Assembly (NCBI RefSeq): GCF_001039355.2
Contig: NW_019775453.1
Location: forward strand, 273,043-337,042
DNA: 64,000 nt
Source: Lingula anatina
Taxonomy: Eukaryota > Brachiopoda > Lingulata > Lingulida > Lingulidae
Direction of reading: 5' to 3'
Shown piece by piece: positions 10,844-23,841 of this stretch (positions are counted from its first letter, which is position 1; the number at the start of each line of letters is the position of its first letter). The notes below the pieces were generated by a model. That model was not told where the DNA came from. It did not search any database and saw nothing but the letters and a program-made list of their open reading frames with translations. The position numbers and the translations under genes are program-made.

Positions 10844-13272
10844 CTCATCACCTTGATCATCTGCCTAACCTGTTAACAGTAACCACCTGTTCATGAAATT
10901 GTGAATATTTTTCTAAATTGAATTGCAACGCCAAGGCAATAAATATATATACATTACACTTCCTCTTGAAAGATCAACAGGAGCAATTTGCCAGTTGTTT
11001 TAGTCTGTATGAGTATTGCTCACTGCATCCTTTCCTATCAGGTATTAAAATGTGGAATCAATCAAAAATACATTATGGTAATGCCAGACAGACAGAGGAG
11101 AACAATTGGACATCATGATCTTTTAGTGCACTATGACTGAGGTTGCCTTTTCTGAGACTGTAAAAAGATCAACAGAAGTCATCAGAAAACCAGACAATAA
11201 ATCCATGCTTATTTTAATAAATTTATGCTTATTAAAGTAACATTGACAAATTTTTTTAATAGAAGCAGGGGCCTAGTGCCAGTGCAGATCATCTGTCACT
11301 TGCAGTCATCGAAGAGTTACTGCAAGTTAATGTATTATACATATTTAACCTATCTGTTTTACAACGTTAAAGATCACCTGTACTTATACATTACACAGTC
11401 ACATACTGGTACACTATGAAATCAAAGCAATAGTTTTATATACATATAACACTGATTGTACAGTATTGTTAATCCTAACAAAACCTTGTCCTTCAACAAC
11501 AGTGACTTTATAGCACAATCATGTATATGTGACCAGGGCTGTTTTCAAAACAGCAACATATAGCAACATACAACTGCTAATACATTTGAATTGCAAAGTG
11601 GATTCATGGTTCTGGCATTGTATGCTAAGATTTAGGTGCAAAGAAAGGCATCAGGTACAAAGGCTGGCGTACATAAATACTCACTACGTGCTGTGAAGGT
11701 GAACATAACAGTCTGACCCCATCATCTTCTCACCTTCCAGTCTTACCAAAAGACTATATACCACTGAGAGAATAGGAATATATATATATATATCACATGT
11801 ATTAGGGTATCAAATTGTTTTTCTTATCTGTCTGGCATTACCACTAAATCAAACAATTAAGTATCCACAAATATTGCATACTTAACAACCAGACATACAG
11901 AGAGAGTGAAAACTTATGCCATGTTTCTACAAATTAAGCCATTTAAAGCACCATAAAATACTGCATGCAGATATGCTGTGATCTATCCAAGGACACTTAG
12001 CATGTTACACTGACAATTTAACAGACCTGACAGAAAGGTCTTAATGATGTTACCTTTACCTTTTACTCACTCATTGGTCTTTTCAACCAAGTAAGAGATT
12101 ACCTGAGGAGAGTATCCTGCACTTCCAACTAGACTGCAAATAACTGTGATCAAGAATAGCCAACACTCTCAAGTTCACCTCTATTTAACTTGTGAAAATG
12201 ATCCCTAAAACTTAATTTAAAGTTAGGCACACCTGAATTTTCATGCATGGCTGAATTTTGACGTGACAGTGATATAATCAACTTTCTTAAACTGCAATTC
12301 AGCCCTGTGAGACTATTCATACAAACAAAAGAAAAACTGCGGCCTCTTTGAATACCAACTTTGTAGTCCAGTCATGGATCTTCTTATGAAGAGCTCTGTG
12401 ATCACCCACCTTTAGCCAGGGCTTTTTTGCCAGGATTTTTATTTAAAAAAAAACTGTGATCAACTTTTGAAGTTTATGATGTAAAATAGGAAACTTCACA
12501 GTGAATACACCTTTTTTTTCAAACACACCAAAAGCTTTCAGATGCTAACAAAATCAACATGTCTTATTATGAAAAAAAAAAAAAAAAAAACAGTTTGACT
12601 CTAAAGACATGCAGGTGTTATGCTGAACTTCCTAGTCTGGGAATTCTTAAATCTATGCAAATTTGCAAATTCATAATTGGAAAAAAATTTGCATTAAAGA
12701 AACTTTGATGGCATGAAGCATCCTATATATTCTGTTGGCTAGTTTTTAGAGCAATGCTTAGAATACTTTAACTTGAATCTCCTAGCAATGTGCATCTACG
12801 TGTCATCTTATCGAGCTTCATGCACCTTTCGTGAGACTCACATACTTATTTAGGTGCCTCGTTTCAGAAGTAACTTAGCTTCCTTTACATTTAACGTTCC
12901 ACACATGCGCAATAGCATTTTCTCATGGTGTGCAGTTACACATCTTATGTATTTTACTCTTTCGATCTTGGCAGTGTTGCATGTGCTGTATGTACAACCT
13001 ATGATGTACACCATATCAGCCTCGGTATTTAGTTACCTCCACTAACACAGAAGGTTATGTTTTCATCGACATCACTTTGTTAATTAGTGGCCAAGATATT
13101 TCCAGGTTTTCACAAACTGTGATTGACAAAAATTTACTGCATGACATGGGGAAAACTTTGGATGCACTGTAGGTCTAGAGGACCTGCACTACAAGAAATC
13201 TGCAGGTCGGATCGGAAGTTTCCCTTGTCTGTTACAGTATAGCTAAGCCAGTGTCCCACCTTAATGAGATCA

Positions 13273-13422
13273 GGGCTCCGTATCTCGAAAGGTTCGCTGT
13301 GTTGTGCATGTGCGCAAGCGTCTTGATTCCATAACTCGCCCATACTCGTCCCATATAATACATTGTAGCCTCTGTTTGATATAGCGATTCGCAATACGCA
13401 ATGCTTTTGAGATACGGGGCCC
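13273..13422. mobile_element. MITE-like element, about 150 bp, GGGCYCC termini
   Basis: Left end GGGCTCCGTATCTCGAAAG at 13273 and right end, read from 13422 on the minus strand, GGGCCCCGTATCTCAAAAG: 19-bp terminal inverted repeats with two mismatches. The interior has higher GC than its surroundings and no coding capacity. No clear target-site duplication was seen, so the superfamily is open. Confidence 0.6.
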
Positions 13423-14179
13423 AAGTCTCTTATTGACCAGAGCATCCACTATTTCTCAGAAATGCAGATTTACAACTCTCCTGTTTCTTACAAAACATGT
13501 GACAACCATTTACTCTCCACAATTTTAAAGTTGGCTTGCTGTTTTATATTTTTCAAGCTTGTTCCATATTTAAATTTGCAAAGTTCACAACTGCATGCCC
13601 TGTATCTCATCTGATACCCAAAATATAAATCTACATTAAAAAAAGATGAAGAATCCAGTGACAGTAATACTTAACCGATGCACACTCACTTGCTGAAGTT
13701 CTTCCAAGAATAGATATAATTATGCACACTGCTAGTACAATTGTTCTAGGAAAATTTATTCCAAAGCTACTTCATGGTCATACTACATCAAATTTAAGCC
13801 TATTTAAAAGATGGATGATATATATCAATCAGAGCAATCTGTAAGCCATTATATACTATAACTGCTCTATGATCAAAACAGACTATGCTATCACATTTTT
13901 ATCCAGGTACCATGTAGCAAATTAAGTCAATGCCAATTCAAGTGCTGTGATATCAGAGTTGTAAAAACAAGAGATTTAGATAACACACAAATTCACAGAA
14001 TGTAAGGGTGGCACATACAGATGAAATATCTTTACCTCCAGTAGACCTCTGACTAGTTTATCCACATTCCAACAGCTTTTGTTGCAGAATAAAGTGGCAT
14101 TACCATTGTTCAAAACAAAGTATACCCTTCACTTTTCACTTAGTAAAGATGAGGATGCTGACTAAGTTTTCTCCAATCA

Positions 14180-15633
14180 TGGATTTCGCAACAAACTGCA
14201 TGACTTACTTGACTTATTTGAGGTATTTCCCAACAGTGTGCAGTTTATATGCTACGAGTTCTAAATAACCTAGTTTACTCTTTAAACCAGAAAGACAACT
14301 TCAATATTTTGAATTAATATTTAGTCAACATTTCACCAAATGACGAATGGAGTTATGCTCAAAATCATGAAACAAGCTTTGCTATATATTTCGATCTATC
14401 TCCTTAATCCTGAAGAAATGTCACTATAGCAACTGGAATGCTGTCAGAAACTCACGTAATTGTTGGTATATTTAGGTCGTTTAGGACTTATTGATATCAA
14501 AGACAAGCTGATCATTAATTTGAGAAAAAGTATCCTGTCACTGTATATCTGATCTTTCCTGTCTGAATATCAATTTACAGATGCAAACCCTTATCAGGGG
14601 TTATAATGATTAACGCAATTCAATCTGAAATCTCTGTGTACTAGTATATGTGTGTGTTCATTTGTGTGTGTGTGAGTGTGTGTGCTTGAGTGTGTGTGTA
14701 TGTACACACATATGCATGTGTGTGTAACCCTCAATTGTGGTTACATATGTATATGTATCTTGGCTAACTCAAAATCAATATATTTTAAGCACGATCATAC
14801 AATCATAGAATGCATGTACCTATTGTTCAGGGCATTTACGGTGAACTTACATGAAAGTTACACACCTGCAATACACTAAACCGTAAATGCAGTCATTAAT
14901 TCAAGTATATATCACTTGTAGTTGTACGAGGTCAAATCTTTACCTTGTGATAATGCTGTGCGGCACGCGGTGATATTTCATATTTCTATACATATCAGAC
15001 AAGGATAAATGAGTTTTTAAGGTAACAGAAAGTGAGAGGAAAATAATGTAATATGACTTGTTGCCCCCACAATAACCTTATTTGATTATAGCAATGCGTT
15101 ATGGCCTAACTTACATGTACCAGTAGTTACTGTTGAAACTTATGAGCGAAGCCCTGATTTAATATTATATAGAGGCCATTTTACTACAGATCAACAGAAG
15201 GATTATCACTTATTTTTCATGAACAATCTTGAAATATCATTTAGATATTTAAGCTGCTTACCTTTAAATATCCATATAATAAGACGTGTGTCTACGTTAG
15301 TGTAGTAATGGACAACAGGATATTTTTGATTACAGGCGGAAGTGACTGCTTACTCTCCAATCCAATCATCACGGAGTACACACAATGACCTCGCTTACAA
15401 GCGGTGAGTCACAGTTATCCATTTCAGGTGCTCCTGCTTAAAAGAGGCGGACTTTTGGAAAAGTATATAAAAAATTATTTTATTTTAGGTTCACCGTATT
15501 TAAGTGATTCCAATCCCAGTCGTGTGAGCCTTTTGCAATCCTCAGACAAAACAGAGAATATGCTGTATTGTGATAGCGGCGTTGTTGTGCTGAACTCTTC
15601 TCCTCCAACGCAATTTCTAAGTAGGCTACCCCT
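14180..15633. other. Contig end repeated at 24943-26396
   Basis: These 1454 bases recur at a constant offset of 10763, and every diagnostic position I compared agrees. The contig starting at 15635 differs from both at many of these sites, for example one extra T in GGAGTTTATG at about 15808, and GTGAGAGTGT against GTGTGAGTGT near 16127. The block therefore belongs to the same haplotype as 24943 onward and is an unmerged overlap. It contains a GT-rich microsatellite (about 14648-14727) and no gene. Confidence 0.85.
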
Positions 15634-15634
15634 N
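15634..15634. other. Single-n assembly junction 2
   Basis: An isolated 'n' after which the sequence restarts at GGATTTCGCAAC, the same place where the copies at 14181 and 24944 begin. This looks like a contig join at the opening of a haplotype bubble. Confidence 0.85.
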
Positions 15635-17519
15635 GGGATTTCGCAACAAACTGCATGACTTACTTGACTTATTTGAGGTATTTCCCAACAGTGTGCAGTT
15701 TATATGCTACGAGTTCTAAATAACCTAGTTTACTCTTTAAACCAGAAAGACAACTTCAATATTTTGAATTAATATTTAGTCAACATTTCACCAAATGACG
15801 AATGGAGTTTATGCTCAAAATCATGAAACAAGCTTTGCTATATATTTCGATCTATCTCCTTAATCCTGAAGAAATGTCACTATAGCAACTGGAATGCTGT
15901 CAGAAACTCACGTAATTGTTGGTATATTTAGGTCGTTTAGGACTTATTGATATCAAAGACAAGCTGATCATTAATTTGAGAAAAAGTATCCTGTCACTGT
16001 ATATCTGATCTTTCCTGTCTGAATATCAATTTACAGATGCAAACCCTTATCAGGGGTTATAATGATTAACGCAATTCAATCTGAAATCTCTGTGTACTAG
16101 TATATGTGTGTGTTCATTTGTGTGTGTGAGAGTGTGTGTGCTTGAGTGTGTGTGTATGTACACACATATGCATGTGTGTGTAACCCTCAATTGTGGTTAC
16201 ATATGTATATGTATCTTGGCTAACTCAAAATCAATATATTTTAAGCACAATCATACAATCATAGAATGCATGTACCTATTGTTCAGGGCATTTACGGTGA
16301 ACTTACATGAAAGTTACACACCTGCAATACACTAAACCGTAAATGCAGTCATTAATTCAAGTATATATCACTTGTAGTTGTACGAGGTCAAATCTTTACC
16401 TTGTGATAATGCTGTGCGGCACGCGGTGATATTTCATATTTCTATACATATCAGACAAGGATAAATGAGTTTTTAAGGTAACAGAAAGTGAGAGGAAAAT
16501 AATGTAATATGACTTGTTGCCCCCACAATAACCTTATTTGATTAAAGCAATGCGTTCTGGCCCAACTTACATGTACCAGTAGTTACTGTTGAAACTTATG
16601 AGCGAAGCCCTGATTTAATATTATATAGAGGCCATTTTACTACAGATCAACAGAAAGATTATCACTAATTTTTCATGAACAGTCTTATAATATAATTTAG
16701 ATATTTATGCTGCTTACCTTTAAATATCCAGATAATAAAACGTGTGTCTACGTTAGTGTAGTAATGGACAACAGGGTATTTTTGATTACAGGCGGAAGTG
16801 ACTGCTTACTCTCCAATCCAATCATGACGGAGTACACACAATGACCTCGCTTAAAAGTGGTGAGTCACAGTTATCCATTTCAGGTGCTCCTGCTTAAAAG
16901 AGGTGGACTTTTGGAAAAGCATATAAAAAATTATTTTATTTTAGGTTCACCGTGTTTAAGTGATTCCAATCCTAGTCGTGTGGGCCTTTTGCAATCCTCA
17001 GACAATACAGAGAATATGCTGTATTGTGATAGCGGCGTTGTTGTGCTGAACTCTTCTCCTCCAACGCAATTTCTAAGTAAGCTACCCCTGCCCCCTCCCC
17101 AGGTCGTTTTGCACCCAAACCGAATAATAATATAGAGGCGCATTTCACAAGCTGAAATGTCACAAGTCTTTAAAAAATCAGAATAATAAAACTGAATGAA
17201 TTCAAAGTTGTATTCAATCTTTTTTAAAAGAACGTTTGTGTGTACAGAAAAAAATCCACATGTAATTTCTATCATGCTCTATTAGGCTATACATGGATTA
17301 GTAAGAAGCATTATAAACGGGATTTTCTGTAACGTGCACGTATGTTCCGGTAACGTATGCTCCGGGGCATTGTATTGTGTTCCAATGTCTTTTGTGGCGA
17401 TTTTGTTATTGTAAAATATAGCTGACGTAAGGATGACTTTATAAATATTTTAACTGTAACTCGGGAGGCTTTGTGTCAATGTAATGGATGTTCCCCTGAA
17501 AAATGTCCAAAAAAGATTA

Positions 17520-17776
17520 GGGCTCCATTCACATGAAAAATCTATTTTCTAAAAATCTAAAAATCTATTTGCGGTATCTTGTGATCACGGTCTGTGCCCT
17601 GAATACCCCGCAGCGTAATTACTGGCAGCGCCGAGAATTAATTACAGCTTTGGAAGAAACTGGCTCGCGCTGCCCGTAACTACGCCGTGGGGTATTCAGG
17701 GAACAGACCGTGATCACAAGATACCGCAAATAGATTTTAAATTTTTAGAAAATAGATTTTTCATGTGCATGGTCCC
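17520..17776. mobile_element. MITE, 257 bp, long TIRs, TA target site
   Basis: The arms are near-perfect inverted repeats of about 90 bp, starting GGGCTCCATTCACATG on the left and GGGACCATGCACATG when the right end is read on the minus strand, around a core of about 75 bp. TA flanks both ends (17518-17519 and 17777-17778). The matching position in the other haplotype (about 26831, GATTAGGCTCC) has a single TA and no element. This is an insertion-site polymorphism with a Tc1/mariner-like 2-bp duplication. It has no coding capacity. Confidence 0.85.
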
Positions 17777-18492
17777 TAGGCCCCTATACGTTTTACCTGT
17801 CCAAGCAGTTAGTGCAATAGGTAACAAGGGATTTTATGTTGTCAAATGAAACATCTATAGTGTATAGGGCCTACTTTGTCATTTCTGACAAAAATCTTGC
17901 ACCACGAATAAAAAAAATAGTTCATTTAATGCTTTTTTAGGCCTACTGTCGGTGTGCTTTCCCTTTTTATGATATTCAGTGACAAGCAAACTAAAATCAC
18001 ACACAAAAAATAATAATAAAATAAAATAAACGCTCTATACAGAAGATTATCACGTTTTTTGTTTTTACAATCTTATACTTGTAGGAAAAGAATTAATGAA
18101 CAAAACTAGTGCTGATCGAATTTTTTAAGTGAGTAAAACGCTTCTGCAGCTAAGTTTTACATTTGTGACAGTACTTAACGTATGTTCCTTTTTTGGGGTT
18201 AAACGATGGTTTTTTTATTATTCATGGTTCTAGGGCAGTGAAACTTTGCAACGAACTTCTTCATGTGGGATTCTAAATTTATCAAACATAGTTTCCAGTC
18301 TGTGCACTAAACTTTTTTAAGTGCAGGCCTGTGACCTCATTTGCACCTCTACAGGTATACTCGGTTTGGGTGTTTGAGTTTCCTTTTGTTGGTTTGTCTG
18401 GAGAAAATTCACTGACGTAGGTCATCCAGTGCAACGATGTCAGTTTGCTTTTGTGCTGACAAACGACAACTTTTAGATCTACAAAACTCTTA

Positions 18493-18808
18493 CAGGGGCG
18501 GATCCAGGATTATTTGAAGGGAAGGGGGGGGCGTTTTTTTGTAGGAATGACAGGCCTCGCAATGGCGGATTTAGAGGGGGGGTCAGGGGAGTTCGGACCC
18601 CCCCTGCAGTCTCTGAAAAAAATTACACTAATTTCCCCCTCTTGTAATTAAAATTTTGACTAGCTGATTTATGGTTCTAAACCGTACCAAATGGTTTCGT
18701 TCGCCCTCTACAATACCAAACATTTTAGGGATCGAACCCCACGCCAACGGTTCGGCTTCGCATCCGCAGACCCCCTCCCTACTTCAAAAAATCCTGGATC
18801 CGCCCCTG
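18493..18808. mobile_element. Non-autonomous DNA transposon remnant, CAGGGGCGGATCC ends
   Basis: It begins CAGGGGCGGATCCAGGAT and ends with its reverse complement (ATCCTGGATCCGCCCCTG), an end type familiar from hAT-like MITEs in many animals. Inside lies a second terminus-like sequence, GGCGGATTTAGAGGGG near 18563, suggesting nested insertions. No 8-bp target duplication was recognised. The corresponding copy at 27181-27432 has lost the left half. Confidence 0.6.
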
Positions 18809-20098
18809 CCTCGGCCCTAGTCCCTAGTCCCCCTAGGCGTTTTACGATTTGAGGACCTTGCCATTTTAAATGTCTACTGTTGAGTACTGTATGACCATTT
18901 GAACAGTCTTGATAAGCAGGGGCCCAAGAAGGGGGGGATAAAAAACAAAATGCATGATTGGGTAAAGAAATAGCGGCGACGTGACTTTCGAAAAAAAAAA
19001 AGGAAATATACTTTTTGCCGATAATCCCACAGAGAAGATAGCAGCACTTTTTGATGGCGCCATAACGGGTTAGCTATTGACTCAATTCAAGTTTGATCTG
19101 TGGTGTAGCTGGTAAAAAAAAGAGATCGATGACCATCCCCGCCTAAGCATCATTTTAAGGACCTTAAGTGAAGAGAAAGGAAATATTATTGACAACGCAG
19201 ATTTTATGATAATGACCAGCAATAAGTTGTCAAATCGATCACTTATGTATTCTAAATTATATACCATTTTTTTTCATGCAAAAGGTAATTTGCATGGACC
19301 CACTAGAACCTGCCTTCCTTTTCGCGTCTTCCCGATTCCGGTGCCATGTCGTAGTCGTGTCGTAGTCATGCGTCATCGGTGATTCGAACTCGTGACTTTC
19401 TGTTACCATGGTTGATGATGGCTTTGGATTTTTTGGGGGTTTCTTTTGCAGCCATGCACGCTACCGACTGTACTGTGACTGACCCACCCACCCTCTGTAC
19501 AAACGTTTTTCCTCTGATAGTAATCAAATGCGAATTTTAGAAATTACTTCTAGCAAAAATATTCCATCGATCATTCCAAAAGTGTCTACCTGTGTCAAAG
19601 ACAGCGAATTACCACGGAGTCGCCGAAGCGTCAGATCAAATTGAAACTTTCTACCTTCTCCAGTTTGGATGTAGGCCTACATGTATCACCCAAACCCAAT
19701 ATACATGTAGAGGTGCATTTCACATGCTGAAGTGTCAAAAAATAAATAGATAAAATAAAATAGATTAAAATTGAATGAATTAAAAGTTGTATTCAATTTT
19801 TTTAAAACATATATGCGTATAGAACAAAAACCTACGACTGTCTCAACTTTAATTGAATTTTGAATTTTTACCATGTCTTCATACTATGTAAGGTCAGGAC
19901 CCCACTGCCCCCCTCCTTTCCCCCCCCCCAAATCTGCCACTGTTTTTTAAGTTGATAAGTTGATGCATAATGCAAACGTGGTAGTCTCTAGGCTTGGAAA
20001 GATCGGGTCACGTAACGTTTGTTCCCACGCTCGGCTGTCGCGTTGATTGAATCTGGTTTATGAACATATAAATCACATCATTCTAGTTTACCATAACG

Positions 20099-20271
20099 CA
20101 AAAAGAAAAAAGAAAAAACATCATTTAAAACGAATTTATTAAAATCGCCTTAGAATATGTATTGGCGATTTTAATTTAATATGATTTAAAAAGAAAAAAG
20201 AAAAAATATAATTTTAAACGAATTTATTAAAATCGCCTTAGATTAAATTAATGGAGATTTTATTTAATTCC
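20099..20271. repeat. Two-copy tandem repeat, 88-bp period
   Basis: The unit AAAAAGAAAAAAGAAAAAA followed by a block containing CGAATTTATTAAAATCGCC occurs twice, 88 bp apart. The other haplotype has the same pair at 30526-30700, so it predates their divergence. Confidence 0.75.
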
Positions 20272-20394
20272 ACGTTTTTTTTTTTTTTTTTTTTGTTTTT
20301 TTTTTACACAAACCCAAACAGATAAATAAATAGATAAGTAGGTAAATACACAACTGTGAATAATGAAAGCTTCGGACTACTTGCCAAACTTTAG

Positions 20395-20436
20395 TAGGCC
20401 TATTTTATTTGGTTTAAGTTAAATAAAATAGGCCTA
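20395..20436. repeat. Perfect 16-bp inverted repeat, TAGGCCTA core
   Basis: TAGGCCTATTTTATTT at 20395-20410 is exactly complementary to 20421-20436 across a 10-base loop. In the other haplotype (about 30835-30876) the right arm has substitutions that break the pairing. Confidence 0.7.
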
Positions 20437-22740
20437 AGCGGTTACTCCAATATATGCATGTACTTTTAGTAGGTCTTCTTAAGCTCTTTAGATGACCAAT
20501 ATTTGCGCTTTTTTTAAATAGATATATCGTATTCCATTGGAATTGTTTGAAATATTTTTGCCTCGGTGACAGTCCGGCAGTCTTCATTGTTAGCATGATA
20601 GATGTAGACCTACATCGGTTTTATCGTGTACTGAATGAAAGACCTTCAGTTTTGTCTTGAATAAATGTTTGGCCATATTTCAAACCCCCCTTATTCTGCA
20701 TCATGATCAGCAAATAGTCTTGCGCTCATTTTCCCCTCATTTTAATGTATAATCACCTACCTGGGATCAAATCAGTGAAAAAAGGGAATAGAGAGACATA
20801 ATTATAAAAAGTAATTACAACTTATGCAAGCTAAGACTGAAACGGATTTGGTTAAAACATTTCTAATGTCACCTGTTTGAATCCATTATTTCCGAGCTGT
20901 ATTTTCGGTAAGACTGAAACAAAAGGGCTTATAAATGACAGATTCAATATTTAATGTCCATCTTAACCCCTTCTTAAACACTCTTCCGACTGCGTTCGCA
21001 TGCATGCACGTCAACATGTTTGTTAGCCGCATGCCGCGTGATTGCAAAGAGCAAATAGAGATTTGGGATCGATTTGATTTTTATTTTGTCTTTTTCGTCA
21101 AAAGCCCGCCGTTCATTCATCAGCGATTCATTAATAATATAGCCATACCGCAACAACAGGTTTCATAACTGTTCCAAAGACGCATGAATTTTTGATCATC
21201 CTGCCGGATTTTCCATAAATGTGCATTTCACAATTCTAAATATATACTGTACACGCATCTCTTCAAAGTATTCATGATTTGCGCAGCTATTGATTTATTA
21301 CATACGCATTTTTGTTATTTTTGGCGAAATAAGTCACGCAAAGTTAGAGGAAAATTTGTTGAACTTCACGTTCAATTTAGAACCGGTGACATGCTCGAGA
21401 GGCCTCTGTGATATAGGCCTGGGCCTGGTTCCCATTTATCTACACAGATAAGCCGCGTCCTAGATTTTGACCCACTCACGCCAAGCTAACCCTAACCTGT
21501 ATGAGTCTAATGGAGGGCGAATGCTCTCTGTTACGATATTTACCCTCCTTACACCGGCATTACTCACGGAGTTTTCTTGTGCGTTAAAAACGTGATTTCG
21601 TTAAAAACGTGTTCCTATTCAAAAAACAATTTTAAATTATATCTCACAATTTGTTTAACCCTGCAAAATTCTATTGAATGATATCAGCAGGTCACCATAT
21701 TAAAAATAAAACCCCAAACCTTTTCTAGAACCAAACTCAATTTAGCTGAAGATAACTAGTGATTTATTTTCCATGTCACATATTTAGTATAAACAATGAT
21801 TACGCGAAGATTACATATCATCCTGTAAAAATATTTGAATAACGCAAAATTGAAATGTCTGACTTATAATCAGGTGTAACTAGATATAGTTGTCATTACA
21901 TATCACTGTATGCTACAAAAAGATGTGTTGGTTGTGCAGCTTTCCATGTGAGGGGTATCTTATGAAGGCTCACTATGAGCGTCAGCTCCACTACCTACCC
22001 TCTACCAGGGTGGCAGATTATATAGGGAAAAGCGGAAAAATCCACCCAGACCAAAATGACTGCCTATTTATCTAGAGACATATCTGTGAATATCTGTGAA
22101 AAACCAGAGGGTATGCACTACCAGGGTCAGATTAATGCACAAGACTCTAGCACCACGGCTAAGGGGCCACCAAGGTGCCAGAGTAAAATAAAAGTATGAA
22201 AGGGGAAAGGGTTTAACAAAAATTGAGAAAGTAAGCAACAGAGAGAACAGAAAGAAAAGCAGTAGAAAAAGCCTTCACAACCTTCACATTTTTTGCTTTC
22301 TGTTGAATTTAGTGCAATCCTTTCGAAAACTTCTGGTGAATAGCACTGAATCTCGCTGAGATGATGTAAAGACCTTACTATGCTGCACGTAGCAGTTGGT
22401 AATAAACCCGAGAATGGCATTTAATTTGTCGATATTGAATAAAAACCACAATTATCCTAATTTCTATGGCGTCTTCACCTTGAGTAACCGTGGCCGGGTC
22501 ATTTATTGCCATCTGAAAACATTGTTGCGTAAACTCCTGTTTTTGCATTTTATATGAAAGGCATTTATTCTCCAAATAGACTGAAAGGTTTGGCCGCAGT
22601 GAACTTTTGCGGTACAAACGTTCTAACTCTGTATTCCAGTATTTAGGCTGTCATTCTTCGACGCAAACAAATCAATACACCTGTATGCACCCGAAAAAAA
22701 GCGTATTGTGCAAGCGCATGCTCAAAGCGACAGGGAACCG

Positions 22741-22748
22741 TATAAATA
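22741..22748 (+). promoter_or_regulatory. TATA box, alternative-haplotype copy
   Basis: TATAAATA, the counterpart of 32830-32837, 148 bp upstream of the PKHD1L1 start codon copy at 22889. Confidence 0.55.
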
Positions 22749-22888
22749 GAGAGACTTTGTTACAACGCGTTGTAATGAAGATCATCGCAGGTCACACGAG
22801 TTCAAATCACACACGCTGCTCCCCACTGGGAATTGCGTATAAGTGTTGACATCATCATCGATCAAACATTCGTGACTGTGATCTCGCC

Positions 22889-22949
22889 ATGCCACGGTCC
22901 ACGATCTCTTGCCTTGTGGTCATTTATTTGGTGTTATCGTGCAGTAGTG
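22889..22949 (+). CDS. PKHD1L1: PKHD1L1 exon 1, alternative-haplotype copy
   Basis: The 61-nt coding part is identical to exon 1 at 32978-33038: start codon, 20 signal-peptide codons, and a GTGAGT donor in phase 1. No exon 2 follows before this contig ends at 24941. It should be counted as an allele and not as a separate gene. Confidence 0.8.
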
Positions 22950-23773
22950 GTGAGTGACATTTTCTTTACGTCGTAACCGTTCACAATACGTAAAATTGAG
23001 TTTTTAATTTTTTTTCTTTGGTTAATACCCATTGTATCTGTCAAGGGGGAAGAGTTAATGTGATATATCTGCTATCTGGACTCGGGAGGAAGATAGTCGG
23101 TTAAGTGTTGTCTGTGCCGACAGGCTGGGTAGAATTTCACTTACCATGGCCTACAACTAGATGATTGAAATATATGAAGGATTTTTTAAAAAAATATCCC
23201 TAAGGGGAGGGTGGGAATAGCGTTGGGAGTTTGATTGCAGGAGATAACAACTAAAAACAATTATGCAACAGACCTCTTCTGATTATCGGCACAATTTAGA
23301 AGAAAACTTAGATCAAAATTCAAGGCTTGATAGATGAACAATGAAACAGGCAGATTTTTCTCAAGCTGCGAAAGAGATTAAAACATGGGACTTGACAGAC
23401 ATAATGCTTCGTCCCTCTGTTGAGAAGAGTTACTGATCCCATATTATATAAGTGATTACAGAAACATCTGAATACATACGTTAAGCATGATGTAAAGGGA
23501 AAATTACATCTACTGTTTATTAACGGAAAAGACTTTATGGAGAACGCATTTACTATCAGTGATGTATAACTAAATGGGCGTAACGTTGTGCCATTTTGAC
23601 AATAAGGATTTTTTTATCAGTATATATCAGGCAATACGCTTCCACTGTAGGGTTGTTTTTCGGAATAATGTTCAGGCTAACCAATGGAAAACGCCTTAGG
23701 CAGATATAAAAAAAGTGTTGATCATACAATGGAAGAATAAGCCTTACGTGCATCTCTAGAAATGTTACGTTGT

Positions 23774-23841
23774 AAGACGACACCCGTGGCCTTATGTCCC
23801 ACGCGGGACGAAGAGCAATGATGATGATGAAGACGACACCC
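23774..23841 (+). mobile_element. Tiny retroposed insert with 12-bp target duplication
   Basis: AAGACGACACCC occurs at 23774-23785 and again at 23830-23841. Between the copies lie 44 bp (23786-23829) containing a GTCCCACGCGGGAC hairpin, then GAAGAGCA and a short (ATG)n tail. The other haplotype has one AAGACGACACCC and nothing between (about 33860-33871). This is the signature of a severely 5'-truncated LINE or SINE insertion. The family was not identified. Confidence 0.8.

Larger units (their letters stand above)
9109..14179. other. Intergenic region upstream of Kir
   Basis: No protein-like frame was found. The stretch contains a short hairpin (9311-9354), a (TA)n tract (10777-10838), an A-run near 12572-12590 and a small foldback element (13273-13422). 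Undetected non-coding Kir 5' exons and the Kir promoter should lie here. Confidence 0.6.

Noticed and set aside
13134-13445. A 103-codon minus-strand frame in a locally GC-richer stretch.
   Set aside because: The frame runs through a MITE-like inverted repeat and has no recognisable domain or splice context.
14676-14879. A 67-codon cysteine-rich frame occurring three times (also 16108-16335 and 25439-25642).
   Set aside because: It is a translation of the GT-rich microsatellite, repeated because of the contig overlap and haplotig.
19330-19450. Possible tRNA gene or tRNA-derived SINE: GAGTTCGAATCACC, a B-box-like word on the minus strand (also near 29075-29110).
   Set aside because: No matching A box, acceptor stem or anticodon arm could be found at the right spacing.
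22607-22849. An 80-codon plus-strand frame upstream of PKHD1L1, conserved in both copies (also 32696-32938).
   Set aside because: Identity reflects allelic copies, not selection. It overlaps the TATA box and promoter and resembles no protein.
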